The notes: generated by a model not told the origin, from the sequence alone. Shown: positions 17,956 to 27,205, counted from the stretch's first letter. The stretch is DNA of 64,000 nucleotides from JANNNF01 sp963772935 (GCA_963772935.1 CAVYZK010000004.1:124001-188000), one strand, 5' to 3'. Numbers and translations are program-made.

Positions 17956-19554
17956 TCAGCCGATGGCGGCGGCTTTCACATCAGCGTCGATGAAGGGCAC
18001 ATATTGGCCGAAGTTTTCGGCAAACATGCCCACCAGCTTGCGGGCCTGCGCGTCATAGGCGGTAGGATCGGCCCAGGTGCCGCGCGGGTTCAGCAGGCCC
18101 GCATCGACGCCGGGCACGGCCACCGGAACCTCAAACCCGAAGTTGGGGTCGCGGCGGAATTCGACGCCTGCAAGGCTGCCATCCAGCGCCGCCGACAGCA
18201 GCGCGCGGGTGGCCTTGATCGGCATGCGGCGGCCCGTGCCATAAGCCCCCCCGGTCCAGCCGGTGTTGACCAGCCAGCAGGTGGCCCCGTGCTTGGCGAT
18301 CTTGGCTTGCAGCAGTTTGCCATATTCGGCGGGGCGGCGCGGCATGAAGGGCGCGCCGAAACAGGTGCTGAACGTGGGGGTCGGTTCGGTCACGCCACGC
18401 TCGGTGCCCGCGACCTTGGAGGTGAAGCCCGACAGGAAGTGGTACATCGCCTGCGCCGGGGTCAGGCGGGCAATCGGGGGCAGCACGCCGAAGGCATCAC
18501 AGGTCAGCATGATGACATTTTTCGGATGTCCGCCAAGCCCCGTGGCCGAAGCGTTGGAGATGTATTCCAGCGGATAGGCGCAGCGGGTGTTGGCGGTCAG
18601 TGAGTCATCGTCGAAGTCGAGTTCCAGCGTTTCGGGATCGTAGACCATGTTTTCGACCACGGTGCCGAAGCGCGACGTGGTGGCGTAAATCTCGGGCTCG
18701 GCCTCGGGGTTGAGGTTGATGGTCTTGGCGTAGCAGCCGCCTTCAAAGTTGAAGGTGCCCCGGTCCGACCAGCCATGTTCATCATCGCCGATCAGGGTGC
18801 GGTCGGGGGCGGCAGACAGCGTGGTCTTGCCGGTGCCCGACAGTCCGAAGAACACGGCGCTGTCTACAGGATTGCCAAGCGCGTGGTTGGCCGAGCAGTG
18901 CATCGGCATCACGCCCTTTTCGGGCAAGAGGTAGTTCAGCAGGGTGAAGACGGATTTCTTGTTCTCGCCCGCATAGGCGGTATTGGCGATCAGGATCAGC
19001 TTTTTGTCGAAGTTCATGCTGATCACGGTTTCAGTGCGACAGCCGTGGCGGGCCGGGTCGGCCTTGAAGCTGGGGCAGTTGATGATCGTCCATTCGGGGG
19101 TGAAGGTGGCCAGTTCGGCGCGGTCGGGGCGGCGCAGCAGGTGGCGGATGAACAGCCCGTGCCACGCGAGTTCGGTCACCACGCGCACGTCCAGCCGGTG
19201 AACGGGGTCCGCCCCGGCATACAGATCCTGCACGAAGTAATCGCGGCCCTGCATATGGGCCAGCATGTCGGCATGCAGCAGATCAAACGCGGCGGGGGCC
19301 ATGGGCGCGTTGTTTTCCCACCAGATCGTGTTTTCGACCGACGGGGTGCGGACCACGAATTTGTCCTTGGGGGACCGTCCGGTGAATTGCCCGGTGGAAC
19401 ACAGGAACGCGCCGCCCTTGCCCAGAATACCCTCACCCCGGGTAACGGCAGCCTGCACCAGCGCCGGTTCGATCATGTTGTAATAGACGTGGGCCAGCCC
19501 CGAAATACCCTGTGTGTCAAGCGTGTGGTGCGGGTTTACGGTTCCGTGCGTCAT
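17956..19554 (-). CDS. pckA: Phosphoenolpyruvate carboxykinase (ATP)
   Basis: Gluconeogenic conversion of oxaloacetate and ATP to PEP and CO2. 532 residues with the kinase-1a P-loop GLSGTGKTTLSA near residues 235-246, the metal/substrate region CSANHALGNPVDSAVFFG and the adenine-binding IKATRALLSAALDGSL. It is divergent from chvI; a pckA-chvI-chvG linkage is typical of alphaproteobacteria. Two identical 14-base direct repeats 150-185 bases upstream may be regulatory. Confidence 0.97.
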   Translation of the reverse strand: MTHGTVNPHHTLDTQGISGLAHVYYNMIEPALVQAAVTRGEGILGKGGAFLCSTGQFTGRSPKDKFVVRTPSVENTIWWENNAPMAPAAFDLLHADMLAHMQGRDYFVQDLYAGADPVHRLDVRVVTELAWHGLFIRHLLRRPDRAELATFTPEWTIINCPSFKADPARHGCRTETVISMNFDKKLILIANTAYAGENKKSVFTLLNYLLPEKGVMPMHCSANHALGNPVDSAVFFGLSGTGKTTLSAAPDRTLIGDDEHGWSDRGTFNFEGGCYAKTINLNPEAEPEIYATTSRFGTVVENMVYDPETLELDFDDDSLTANTRCAYPLEYISNASATGLGGHPKNVIMLTCDAFGVLPPIARLTPAQAMYHFLSGFTSKVAGTERGVTEPTPTFSTCFGAPFMPRRPAEYGKLLQAKIAKHGATCWLVNTGWTGGAYGTGRRMPIKATRALLSAALDGSLAGVEFRRDPNFGFEVPVAVPGVDAGLLNPRGTWADPTAYDAQARKLVGMFAENFGQYVPFIDADVKAAAIG

Positions 19555-19906
19555 ACTACATGCTCCTCTGGCCGCGACGGGCAGCCTTTTCTGTCATTCG
19601 ATTTCAGACATCCTGCCTGCTGGATGCCGGGGATCGGGCCAAGAACACCACCCCTCTTTTCGTATAACATGACGTTTTCATTCAGGAACAGGACGCTTTC
19701 ACGCCGTTAGCGCAACCATTGGCTCGTTAGCGCAACCAAGTTTGGCGAGGTACGTGCACTGCGGCAAATTAGTCAAACATTTAGAAATTTAGGCTCTGCT
19801 GACAGCGGCTGGCAGGGTGATTCGCAGTTAGGTGTTGATTCTGCGGCCCGCAAACGCGAGAATGATGGAAAATAATAACAATCGAGCAGTATAAGGGAAC
19901 ATCGCT
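19555..19906. promoter_or_regulatory. Divergent pckA / chvI regulatory region
   Basis: A 352-base gene-free interval, AT-richer than its neighbours towards chvI. It holds two direct repeats (19705-19738) and, close to chvI, AAGGGAAC as ribosome binding site. No convincing small ORF is present. Confidence 0.7.
19705..19738. promoter_or_regulatory. Two identical 14-bp direct repeats, LacI-type operator candidates
   Basis: CGTTAGCGCAACCA occurs at 19705-19718 and again at 19725-19738, 20 bases apart (about two helical turns). The GTTAGCGC half is what many LacI-family operators carry; a CceR-like central-carbon regulator acting on pckA is one possibility. That assignment is an inference and not certain. 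Confidence 0.5.
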
Positions 19907-20608
19907 ATGTCGAGGATCGCCCTCGTGGACGACGACAGGAACATCCTGACGTCCGTTGCCATGACTCTTGAAGCCGAAGGCTTTGAGGTTGAAACCTATA
20001 ATGATGGTCAGTCGGCACTGGATGCGTTCAACCGCCGCCTGCCCGATATGGCGGTGCTGGACATCAAGATGCCCCGGATGGATGGCATGGACCTGCTGCA
20101 ACGTCTGCGGCAGAAAACCCAGATGCCGGTGATCTTTCTGACCTCCAAGGATGATGAGATCGACGAGGTTCTGGGCCTGCGGATGGGCGCGGATGACTAT
20201 GTGAAAAAGCCGTTTTCGCAGCGTCTGCTGGTGGAGCGTATCCGGTCGCTGCTGCGCCGTCAGGACGCCATTGCCACCGGCGAAGTGGCCGTGACGGAAG
20301 AAACCAAGCTGATGGAACGCGGTGCGCTGGTCATGGACCCGCTGCGCCATTCGGTGGCTTGGAAAGGTCTGGACGTGTCGCTGACGGTGACGGAATTCCT
20401 GCTGTTGCAGGCCCTGGCACAGCGCCCGGGGTTCGTGAAAAGCCGGGATCAGTTGATGGACGTGGCCTATGATGATCAGGTCTATGTCGATGACCGCACA
20501 ATCGACAGCCATATCAAGCGCTTGCGCAAGAAAATGCGGTCGGTGGACAATGACTTTTCCGCCATCGAAACGCTGTATGGCATTGGCTATCGCTACAACG
20601 AAGAATGA
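19907..20608 (+). CDS. chvI: Response regulator ChvI
   Basis: 233-residue OmpR/PhoB-type regulator: receiver domain with DDDRN near residues 7-11, phospho-acceptor in AVLDIKMPRMDG near Asp53 and the KKPF switch, then a winged-helix DNA-binding domain ending in TIDSHIKRLRKKMRSVDNDF. In Rhizobiales and relatives ChvI-ChvG controls envelope, acid-stress and carbon-metabolism genes. Its TGA overlaps the ATG of chvG, so the pair is translationally coupled. Confidence 0.95.
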   Translation: MSRIALVDDDRNILTSVAMTLEAEGFEVETYNDGQSALDAFNRRLPDMAVLDIKMPRMDGMDLLQRLRQKTQMPVIFLTSKDDEIDEVLGLRMGADDYVKKPFSQRLLVERIRSLLRRQDAIATGEVAVTEETKLMERGALVMDPLRHSVAWKGLDVSLTVTEFLLLQALAQRPGFVKSRDQLMDVAYDDQVYVDDRTIDSHIKRLRKKMRSVDNDFSAIETLYGIGYRYNEE

Positions 20609-22308
20609 CCGCAATGCCGCGCATCGGGACTGAGGAAAACCGCTCGTCACGGACGGGCGATGTTCTTTTGGGGGAGGATTGGGTTTCGGCGGATGCCGTG
20701 GCCGATGCCGCCCTGAAGGACGAACGGTCCCGGTCCCGGATCGTGTCGTTGAACCGCTCGCCTCTGGCGCGCAAGATCATCATCTTCAACCTGCTGGCGC
20801 TGGTGGTGCTGGTGGGGGGGGTGCTGTTCATGAACCCGTTCCGCGACAGCCTTGTGCTGCAACGCGAAGAAGGCCTGATCCGCGAGGCCGAACTGATCGC
20901 CGATGTGTTCGAGGCGCAGTTGCCCGATGGCACCGCGCCGGACACCGGGGCGGTGACGAATGCCTTGGGCAATATCAAGGTCGGCGCGGGGGTCGAGGTC
21001 TTTGTATTCGACAAGGCAGGCGCGGTGCTGGCATCGGCCTTGGGGACAGAGGCGTCGCCGACCGAGGCGCGGGGGGCCGGGCGGTCCACGATCATCACCG
21101 ATTTTCTGAACGGCGTGTGGGAAATGGTGTCGGGGGTGCTGACCTCGGGCGTTGATCGCACGGTCAAGGTCGATGCCGTTGGCATGGCCCGCGCGATGTT
21201 CGACAAGGCGCAGTTGGGGGAAACCGTGTCAAACACGGGCCGTGACCCGGATGGCGGCGCGCTGTTTTCGGTCGCGACCCCGATCTGGCAGGCGGGCGAG
21301 GTGATGGGTGTGGTCGCGCTGACCTCGGCTGCCGGGGAAATTGACCGGCTGGTGCGGTACGAACGCGAGCAGGTGTTGCAGATGTTCGTGCTGGCGCTGC
21401 TGGTGTCGATTGGCCTGAGCCTTGTGCTGGCCTCCACCATCGCCAACCCGCTGTCTGACCTTGCGGCTGCAGCAGAGCTGGGGCGCGACCGCGATGCGCG
21501 CAAGATGGCCCCGGGGCGGGTGCGGATCCCTGATCTTGCAGCCCGGCCCGATGAGATTGGCCGATTGTCAGTGGCGATGCGCGGCATGGTGGCGGCGCTG
21601 TATGACCGGATTGACGCGAACGAACAGTTTGCCGCCGACGTGGCGCATGAGATCAAGAACCCGCTGGCCAGTTTGCGGTCGGCGGTGGGGTCTTTGCGGT
21701 TTGTGAAAAAGGACGAACAGCGCGAAAAGCTGCTGGACGTGATCGACCATGACGTGCGCCGTCTGGACCGGCTGGTGTCTGATATCTCAAACGCGTCGCG
21801 GCTGGATTCGGAGCTGGTGAAGGAAGAAGAAGAAGAATTCAACCTGATCAAAACGCTGTCTAATCTGGGGAAATACCTAGGCGAGCAGGCGGGCGAGAAG
21901 GGGGTGGACTTCATCACCGATCTGCCGCCCGAGCCGATCCTGATCCGCGGGCTTGAGGCCCGTCTGGCGCAGGTTTTCGTCAACCTGATCACCAATGCGA
22001 CCTCGTTCTGCGAAGACGGCGATGCCGTGCGGGTCTGGGCGCGTAGGCGCGAAAACCGTGTGCTGGTCGTGGTGGAAGACACCGGGCCGGGCATTCCCGA
22101 ACAGGCGCTGACCAAAGTGTTCAAGCGGTTCTATTCGGAACGCCCGGAAACGGATTTCGGCAACCATTCCGGCCTTGGGCTGGCGATTTCCAAGCAGATC
22201 ATCGAGGCGCATGGCGGGGTGATCTGGGCTGAGAATATTCGCCCCACCCATGCCGATATCACGTCTGAACCCCTTGGTGCGCGGTTCGTGGTCGGCCTGC
22301 CGGTGTGA
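20605..22308 (+). CDS. chvG: Sensor histidine kinase ChvG
   Basis: 567 residues. A cytoplasmic N-terminal stretch of about 60 residues is followed by a membrane segment (IIIFNLLALVVLVGGVLF), a periplasmic domain to about residue 250, a second membrane segment, HAMP, the H-box DVAHEIKNPLASLRSAV and an HATPase with EDTGPGIPEQALTKVFKRFY. The periplasmic domain type fits ChvG/ExoS. The gene begins in the stop of chvI and ends in a GTGA overlap with hprK. Confidence 0.94.
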   Translation: MTAMPRIGTEENRSSRTGDVLLGEDWVSADAVADAALKDERSRSRIVSLNRSPLARKIIIFNLLALVVLVGGVLFMNPFRDSLVLQREEGLIREAELIADVFEAQLPDGTAPDTGAVTNALGNIKVGAGVEVFVFDKAGAVLASALGTEASPTEARGAGRSTIITDFLNGVWEMVSGVLTSGVDRTVKVDAVGMARAMFDKAQLGETVSNTGRDPDGGALFSVATPIWQAGEVMGVVALTSAAGEIDRLVRYEREQVLQMFVLALLVSIGLSLVLASTIANPLSDLAAAAELGRDRDARKMAPGRVRIPDLAARPDEIGRLSVAMRGMVAALYDRIDANEQFAADVAHEIKNPLASLRSAVGSLRFVKKDEQREKLLDVIDHDVRRLDRLVSDISNASRLDSELVKEEEEEFNLIKTLSNLGKYLGEQAGEKGVDFITDLPPEPILIRGLEARLAQVFVNLITNATSFCEDGDAVRVWARRRENRVLVVVEDTGPGIPEQALTKVFKRFYSERPETDFGNHSGLGLAISKQIIEAHGGVIWAENIRPTHADITSEPLGARFVVGLPV

Positions 22309-22727
22309 CCGGGCCGCTGACCCTGCACGCCAGTTGCGTGGCGGTTCAGGGCCGGGGCCTGCTTATTCTGGGCGCATCGGGCGCTGGTAAATCGGGGCTG
22401 GCGCTGCAACTGATGGCACTGGGCGCGCAACTGGTGGCCGATGACCGCACCATCGTGACGCGGGACGGGGATGGGTTGCTGGCAACCTGCCCAGCCACCA
22501 TCAGCGGACTGATTGAGGCCCGGGGCGTGGGTATACTGAACGCGGCCCCTTTGGCACAGGCGCCGATCGAGCTGGTGGCCGACCTTGATACAGCAGAGAC
22601 GGATCGCCTGCCCCCCCGCCGCAAGATCACGCTGTTGGGACATGAGGTTGATCTTGTGCTGCGGTCGCAAAATGACCACTTTGCATCTGCACTGTATGTG
22701 TATCTTGTGACAGGACGAAACGCCTGA
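22305..22727 (+). CDS. hprK: HPr kinase/phosphorylase, short alphaproteobacterial form
   Basis: 140 residues, about half the length of Firmicutes HprK because only the catalytic C-terminal domain is present. The P-loop is GASGAGKSG near residues 23-31 and the second signature region is GLIEARGVGILN. It phosphorylates HPr on the regulatory serine. The start is GTG at 22305, overlapping the chvG stop. Absence of the N-terminal domain is normal in alphaproteobacteria. Confidence 0.93.
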   Translation: MTGPLTLHASCVAVQGRGLLILGASGAGKSGLALQLMALGAQLVADDRTIVTRDGDGLLATCPATISGLIEARGVGILNAAPLAQAPIELVADLDTAETDRLPPRRKITLLGHEVDLVLRSQNDHFASALYVYLVTGRNA

Positions 22728-22731
22728 GGGC

Positions 22732-23653
22732 ATGGCGGATATGACGGATCAAGCGCTGGATCATCGGGTGGTGTTCGTGACCGGGCCTTCGGGTGCCGGG
22801 CGGTCAACCACGATCCGGGTGCTGGAGGATCTGGGCTATGAGGGGATTGATAATATCCCGCTCAGCCTCGTGCCGCGTCTGCTGGACGGCCCGCCCTTGG
22901 GCCACCCGATTGCGCTTGGGCCTTGATGTGCGCAATCGTGATTTCAACGCGACCGCGCTGATCGAACTCATCGACACGCTGACCGCCGACCCGCGCGTGG
23001 GTCTGGAGGTGCTGTATCTGGACTGTGCGGTGCCGGTTCTGATCCGCCGCTATTCCGAAACGCGCAGGCGGCATCCGCTGGCCCCGGCCGAAACCCCGGC
23101 CGAGGGGATCGCGCGTGAACGCGATCTGTTGGCACCGATCCGGGCGCGGGCGGATCATCTGATCGACACCACCGAATTGTCGCCGCATGATCTGAAGGCC
23201 GAGATTGCCCAGTGGTATGATGCGACGACGGCAAATCCGCTGGCAGTGTCGATGCAAAGCTTCAGCTATAAGCGCGGGGTGCCGCGTGGTGTAGACATGA
23301 TTTTCGACTGCCGGTTTTTGGCGAATCCCCATTGGGATGCGGGGCTTCGCGCCCTCGATGGCCGTGACCCGGCGGTGGAGGCCTATATCCGCGCCGACCC
23401 TCGGTTTGACGAATTCATCCAGAGGTTGCAGGAATTGCTGCTGTTTCTGCTTCCGGCCAATCGGGATGAGGGCAAGGCACATCTGTCCATCGGATTCGGG
23501 TGTACCGGAGGGCAACACAGGTCTGTTGCCGTTGCGGAAATACTGGGCAAGGCGCTTGCAGAGGCGGGCTGGCCAGTGTCAAAACGGCACCGGGAACTGG
23601 AACGCAGGGCGGCCACATCGGCCCCCGACGCAAACAAGGTATTGGGCGTTTGA
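22732..23653 (+). CDS. rapZ: RNase adapter RapZ / YvcJ-type nucleotide-binding protein, +1 frameshift near 22916-22921
   Basis: About 306 residues when restored. Walker A is GPSGAGRSTT near residues 18-27; the C-terminal domain carries FGCTGGQHRSVAVAEILG and ends SKRHRELER. The frame is lost at GCGCTTGGGCCTTGATG, where IALG is followed by a premature stop; dropping one base gives IALGLDVRNRDF, the family sequence. In gammaproteobacteria RapZ controls glucosamine-6-P synthase through a small RNA; its role in alphaproteobacteria is unclear. It lies between hprK and the EIIA gene, and its stop overlaps the EIIA TTG start. Confidence 0.88.
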
Positions 23654-24045
23654 TCGGTATCGTGATCGTTGCACATGGCGGGTTGGCGCGCGAGTATCTC
23701 TCGGCGGTCGAACATGTGGTGGGCAAACAAGAAGGCGTGCGCGCCATCACCATCGAAGACAGCCATGACCGCGCCGCCAAACAGGCCGAGATTTGTGGGG
23801 CTGCCGATGCGGTCGATCAGGGCAACGGCGTGGTGCTGGTGACGGACATGTTCGGCGGGTCGCCGTCGAATCTGTCTCTTATGGCCTGTGCGGCCACCGA
23901 CCGGCGGATTTTGTATGGCGCAAACCTGCCGATGCTGATCAAACTTGCGAAATGTCGCGAGATGCCGGTGCCAGAGGCTGTGGCTGCCGCATTGGACGCG
24001 GGCCGCAAGTATATTAACGCGCTGGACTTGGGCGGGGGGGCCTGA
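23650..24045 (+). CDS. PTS system mannose-type EIIA component, TTG start
   Basis: 131 residues. The active-site histidine is in GIVIVAHGGLAREYL near residue 10, and TDMFGGSPSNLSLM is the second family signature. The start is the TTG at 23650-23652, overlapping the rapZ TGA (TTGA): with it the protein begins M-I-G-I-V-I, exactly the family N-terminus, and no ATG is available there. The protein is part of a phosphorelay without sugar permeases (EIIA-HPr), taken to be regulatory. Confidence 0.92.
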   Translation: MIGIVIVAHGGLAREYLSAVEHVVGKQEGVRAITIEDSHDRAAKQAEICGAADAVDQGNGVVLVTDMFGGSPSNLSLMACAATDRRILYGANLPMLIKLAKCREMPVPEAVAAALDAGRKYINALDLGGGA

Positions 24046-24050
24046 ACCCA

Positions 24051-24320
24051 TTGATACACCGCAGTTTTTTGATCGTGAACGAAAAGGGCCTGCATGCCCG
24101 GGCCTCCGCTAAATTCGTGGAAGTCGTTGAGGCGCATGACGCAAGGGCAGCCGTCACCAAAGACGGGATGCGTGTTTCGGGCGACAGCATCATGGGGCTT
24201 TTGATGTTGGCAGCCTCGCGCGGAACCTCTATTGAGGTTGAAACCAGCGGAGCAGAGGCAGCCAAACTTGCCGACGCGCTGGAGGCGCTTGTGGCCAACC
24301 GTTTCGGGGAAGACTACTGA
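24051..24320 (+). CDS. ptsH: Phosphocarrier protein HPr (NPr-like)
   Basis: 89 residues. The phosphorylatable histidine is in EKGLHARASAK (His16) and the regulatory serine, target of HprK, in VSGDSIMGLLML near Ser46. The start is TTG at 24051, six bases after the EIIA stop, preceded by a G-run; no ATG lies before the first beta strand. Enzyme I (ptsP) is not in the window. Confidence 0.93.
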   Translation: MIHRSFLIVNEKGLHARASAKFVEVVEAHDARAAVTKDGMRVSGDSIMGLLMLAASRGTSIEVETSGAEAAKLADALEALVANRFGEDY

Positions 24321-24349
24321 AGGCGCGATGACGGGGAGGCCAACGCTTC

Positions 24350-25228
24350 GTGACCGAACACTCGCAAATTGGGGCGACACAGGCCGGGACGCGCGGGCGT
24401 CTGACCGACAAACCCTATGACATGCGCCGGCTGTCTTATGCCGGCACCTTTTCCAACCCGTTCAAGGCTGGCAGCATCCGCGCCATTGAATGGCTGACGG
24501 CGAAGGTTCAGCTTGGGATGTTGATCCGGCAGTTTGAACGGTCCGGTGCGCCGTTCGGGTCGCCGTTCTGGCCCAAGGCGATCAAGCACATGGGCATCCG
24601 CATCGACACCCCGCCCGAGGAAATCGCCCATATTCCGGCAACCGGCCCGGTGGTGATTGTGTCGAACCACCCGCATGGCTTGGTGGATGGCATGATCCTG
24701 TGCGAACTGGTCAACCGGGTGCGGTCGGATTTCAAGATCCTTACACGGTCTTTGCTGACGGGCATCCCCGAGGTTGAGATGTTCATGATCCCGGTGCCCT
24801 TCCCGCATGAGGAAAACAGCCGCGAGCTGGGGCTGGAGATGCGCAACCTGACCATGGACCATTTGAAAGCCGGGGGCGTGATCATCCTGTTTCCCGCCGG
24901 AAAAGTGGCGATGTCAGAAAAATTCTTTGGCCCGGCGGAAGAGGCCGAATGGAACCTGTTCACCCATAAGATGATCCACCGGTCTGGGGCCACCATCGTG
25001 CCGGTGCGCTTTACCGGGCAGAACAGCCGGGCGTTTCTGATTGCCAACAAGCTGTCGGATACCCTGCGTCAGGGGCTGTTGCTGCACGAGATCAAGCGCG
25101 CCCTGTTCAAACCGCAGCGCCCGCATATCGGGGCTGCGATCCCGGCGACGGTTCTGAAAGACTGGGAAGGCAACCCGCGCGGGTTTCTGGCCTGGCTGCG
25201 CGAGCATACTCTGGCCCTAGGTCGCTAA
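24350..25228 (+). CDS. 1-acyl-sn-glycerol-3-phosphate acyltransferase-like protein (PlsC family)
   Basis: 292 residues with the acyltransferase HX4D motif in VSNHPHGLVDGM near residues 105-116 and the second block IILFPAGKVAMSEK near 181-194. It would transfer an acyl group to a lysolipid at the inner membrane face; the similarity is to ornithine-lipid/hemolysin-type acyltransferases rather than to canonical PlsC. The start is GTG at 24350. It follows ptsH by 29 bases and may be cotranscribed. Confidence 0.82.
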   Translation: MTEHSQIGATQAGTRGRLTDKPYDMRRLSYAGTFSNPFKAGSIRAIEWLTAKVQLGMLIRQFERSGAPFGSPFWPKAIKHMGIRIDTPPEEIAHIPATGPVVIVSNHPHGLVDGMILCELVNRVRSDFKILTRSLLTGIPEVEMFMIPVPFPHEENSRELGLEMRNLTMDHLKAGGVIILFPAGKVAMSEKFFGPAEEAEWNLFTHKMIHRSGATIVPVRFTGQNSRAFLIANKLSDTLRQGLLLHEIKRALFKPQRPHIGAAIPATVLKDWEGNPRGFLAWLREHTLALGR

Positions 25229-25246
25229 GGCCCGTTGCGGCTTTCA

Positions 25247-25292
25247 TTCTGGCAAAAATATCCTGGGGGTCCGGGGGCAAAGCCCCCGGGGG
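25247..25292. terminator. Terminator hairpin within dispersed AAATATCC element, copy b
   Basis: AAAAATATCC is followed by a G-run and the perfect hairpin CCGGGGGC-AAA-GCCCCCGG (25271-25289), between the convergent acyltransferase and hydroxybutyryl-CoA dehydrogenase genes. The AAATATCC..GGGGGTCCGGGGG part matches, on the opposite strand, the element at 48688-48725. Confidence 0.65.
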
Positions 25293-25299
25293 TTCAGAA

Positions 25300-26175
25300 T
25301 CAGCGCGTCGGCACCGGGGTTTCGCCGCGATAATCATAAAACCCGCGCTGCGTTTTGCGACCCAGCCAGCCTGCCTCGACATATTTGGTCAGCAGCGGGC
25401 AGGGGCGATATTTGGTGTCGGCCAGCCCTTCGTGCAGGACGTTCATGATGGCAAGGCAAGTGTCCAGCCCGATGAAATCCGCCAGTTCCAGCGGCCCCAT
25501 CGGGTGATTGGCCCCCAGTTTCAGCGATTCGTCGATGGATTTGACCGACCCCACCCCTTCGTACAGGGTATAGACCGCCTCATTGATCATCGGCATCAGG
25601 ATACGGTTGACGATGAAGGCCGGAAAATCCTCGGACATCGCCGCCGTCTTGCCCAGTTTTTTCACCACATCATGCAGCGCGTCATAGGTCGGCCCGTCGG
25701 TGGCAATGCCGCGGATCAGTTCCACCAGTTGCATGACCGGAACCGGGTTCATGAAGTGAAACCCCATGAATTTTTCGGGCCGGTCGGTGCGGCTGGCCAG
25801 ACGGGTAATCGAGATGGACGAGGTGTTGGAGGTAAGGATCGTGTGGGGTGCCAGATGCGCGGCCAGATCGGCAAAGATCTTTTGCTTGACGGTCTCTTTT
25901 TCCGTCGCAGCCTCGATGATCAGATCCATCGGCCCCAAATCGGCAAGATCAAGCGTGGTCTTGATATGCGCCATGGCAGCGGCCTTGGCATCTGCCGTGG
26001 TTTTGCCGCGCGACACCTGCCGTTCGATGTTGCGGTCGATGGTGGCGACCGCCTTGTCCAGACTGTCGGCGCTGATATCGGTCAGCAGCACGTCATAACC
26101 GGCCTGAGCGAAGACATGGGCGATGCCGTTGCCCATTTGACCTGCCCCTACAATGCCCACCGTGCGGATCGTCAT
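25300..26175 (-). CDS. hbd: 3-hydroxybutyryl-CoA dehydrogenase
   Basis: 291 residues, NAD(P)-dependent oxidation of 3-hydroxyacyl-CoA. Rossmann motif VGIVGAGQMGNGIAHVFAQ at the N-terminus, TSNTSSISITRLA and HFMNPVPVMQLVELI with the catalytic histidine near residue 138, and NRILMPMINEAVYTLYEGV in the C-terminal domain. The single-domain length separates it from FadB-type fusions. It fits fatty-acid or PHB-related metabolism together with the acyl-CoA dehydrogenase and ETF genes nearby. Confidence 0.95.
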   Translation of the reverse strand: MTIRTVGIVGAGQMGNGIAHVFAQAGYDVLLTDISADSLDKAVATIDRNIERQVSRGKTTADAKAAAMAHIKTTLDLADLGPMDLIIEAATEKETVKQKIFADLAAHLAPHTILTSNTSSISITRLASRTDRPEKFMGFHFMNPVPVMQLVELIRGIATDGPTYDALHDVVKKLGKTAAMSEDFPAFIVNRILMPMINEAVYTLYEGVGSVKSIDESLKLGANHPMGPLELADFIGLDTCLAIMNVLHEGLADTKYRPCPLLTKYVEAGWLGRKTQRGFYDYRGETPVPTR

Positions 26176-26338
26176 GGCCGTTCATCCTTGTTTTACGCGC
26201 CAAACCTTATGCCTGCTCGCGCCCGGGGTGCAAGGCCGGGAAACTGATTACAGTTCAAGGCAAATGCCGAGTTTAGCCATTTGGCAATGGGTTTGGCGCA
26301 GGATGGTCCTTGGGTGAGTTAAAATTTGGGTGGGACTG

Positions 26339-27157
26339 ATGGCGTTTGTGCATCCGGGCGACGGGGCGCTCGATTATTATCCATGCCGGTATGGCATGTC
26401 GAAACTGCTGTTCCGGGGGCCGCATCGCGTGCCTGCGGCGGGCTATTGCGTGGCTTTGGGGGGGACGGAAACCTACGGGAAATTCGTGCCGGTTCCCTTC
26501 CCGGCACTGCTGGAGCATCGGCTAGAGGTGCCGATGATCAATCTGGGCTGCGTCAATGCGGGGCCGGATGTGTATCTGAATGACGCGGGCGTACTCGACA
26601 TGGCGGCGCGGGCGCAGGTCGCGGTGGTGCAGGTGGTGGGGGCGCAGAACCTGAGCAACCGTTATTATGCCGTGCATCCGCGCCGCAATGACCGGTTTCT
26701 GTCGGCCTCGCCGTTGCTGCGGCACATGTTCCGGGATGTGGATTTTACCGAGTTCCATTTCACAAGGCATATGCTGCAAACCTTGCAGGCCGTCGGGCCG
26801 GACCGGTTTGAGATTCTGGCGGAAGAATTGCGCGCGGCTTGGGTGCAGCGGATGAAAGCACTGCTGGCGCGATTGCCACGCCACCGGGTGCTGGTCTGGC
26901 TGGCGGATCATGCGCCGCTACAGGCGGGGCTGGTGCCCGACCTGTATCACGACCCGATTCTGGTGGATGCCGAAATGATTGCCGCGCTGATGCCGCATGT
27001 ATCGGGCTATGTGGAACATATCACCGGGGGCGGGCAGGGCACGGCGGGCATGGTGTTTGCCCCGATGGAGGAACCTGCGGCGACAGGCCTGCCCGGGCCC
27101 GCGGTGCATAGCGCGTTGGCCGATACGCTGGCCCCGGTCTTGCAGCGGTTTTTGTAA
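26339..27157 (+). CDS. DUF6473 family protein
   Basis: 272 residues. The N-terminus MAFVHPGDGALDYYPCRYG and the following LLFRGP are the hallmark of this Rhodobacteraceae family; INLGCVNAGPDVYL resembles a nucleoside/SGNH-like strand-turn. The family has no assigned activity; some members neighbour capsule or sulfation genes, but nothing of that kind is here. The ATG at 26339 matches relatives better than a GTG three codons earlier. Confidence 0.75.
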   Translation: MAFVHPGDGALDYYPCRYGMSKLLFRGPHRVPAAGYCVALGGTETYGKFVPVPFPALLEHRLEVPMINLGCVNAGPDVYLNDAGVLDMAARAQVAVVQVVGAQNLSNRYYAVHPRRNDRFLSASPLLRHMFRDVDFTEFHFTRHMLQTLQAVGPDRFEILAEELRAAWVQRMKALLARLPRHRVLVWLADHAPLQAGLVPDLYHDPILVDAEMIAALMPHVSGYVEHITGGGQGTAGMVFAPMEEPAATGLPGPAVHSALADTLAPVLQRFL

Positions 27158-27161
27158 TGCG

Positions 27162-27190
27162 AAAAGGCGCGCCAAAGGCGCGCCCTTTGT
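27162..27190. terminator. Intrinsic terminator of etfBA (also serves the convergent gene)
   Basis: Perfect 8-bp arms GGCGCGCC at 27166-27173 and 27177-27184 with an AAA loop. Read on the minus strand the hairpin is followed by TTTT, the normal form for the etfBA transcript; on the plus strand it is followed by CTTTGTT. Confidence 0.8.
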
Positions 27191-27205
27191 TGTAATGTCA
27201 ACAGC

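Noticed and set aside
20514..22124. 536-residue open frame antisense to chvG
   Set aside because: Serine/threonine/arginine-rich composition without motifs; it mirrors the GC-rich codon bias of chvG.
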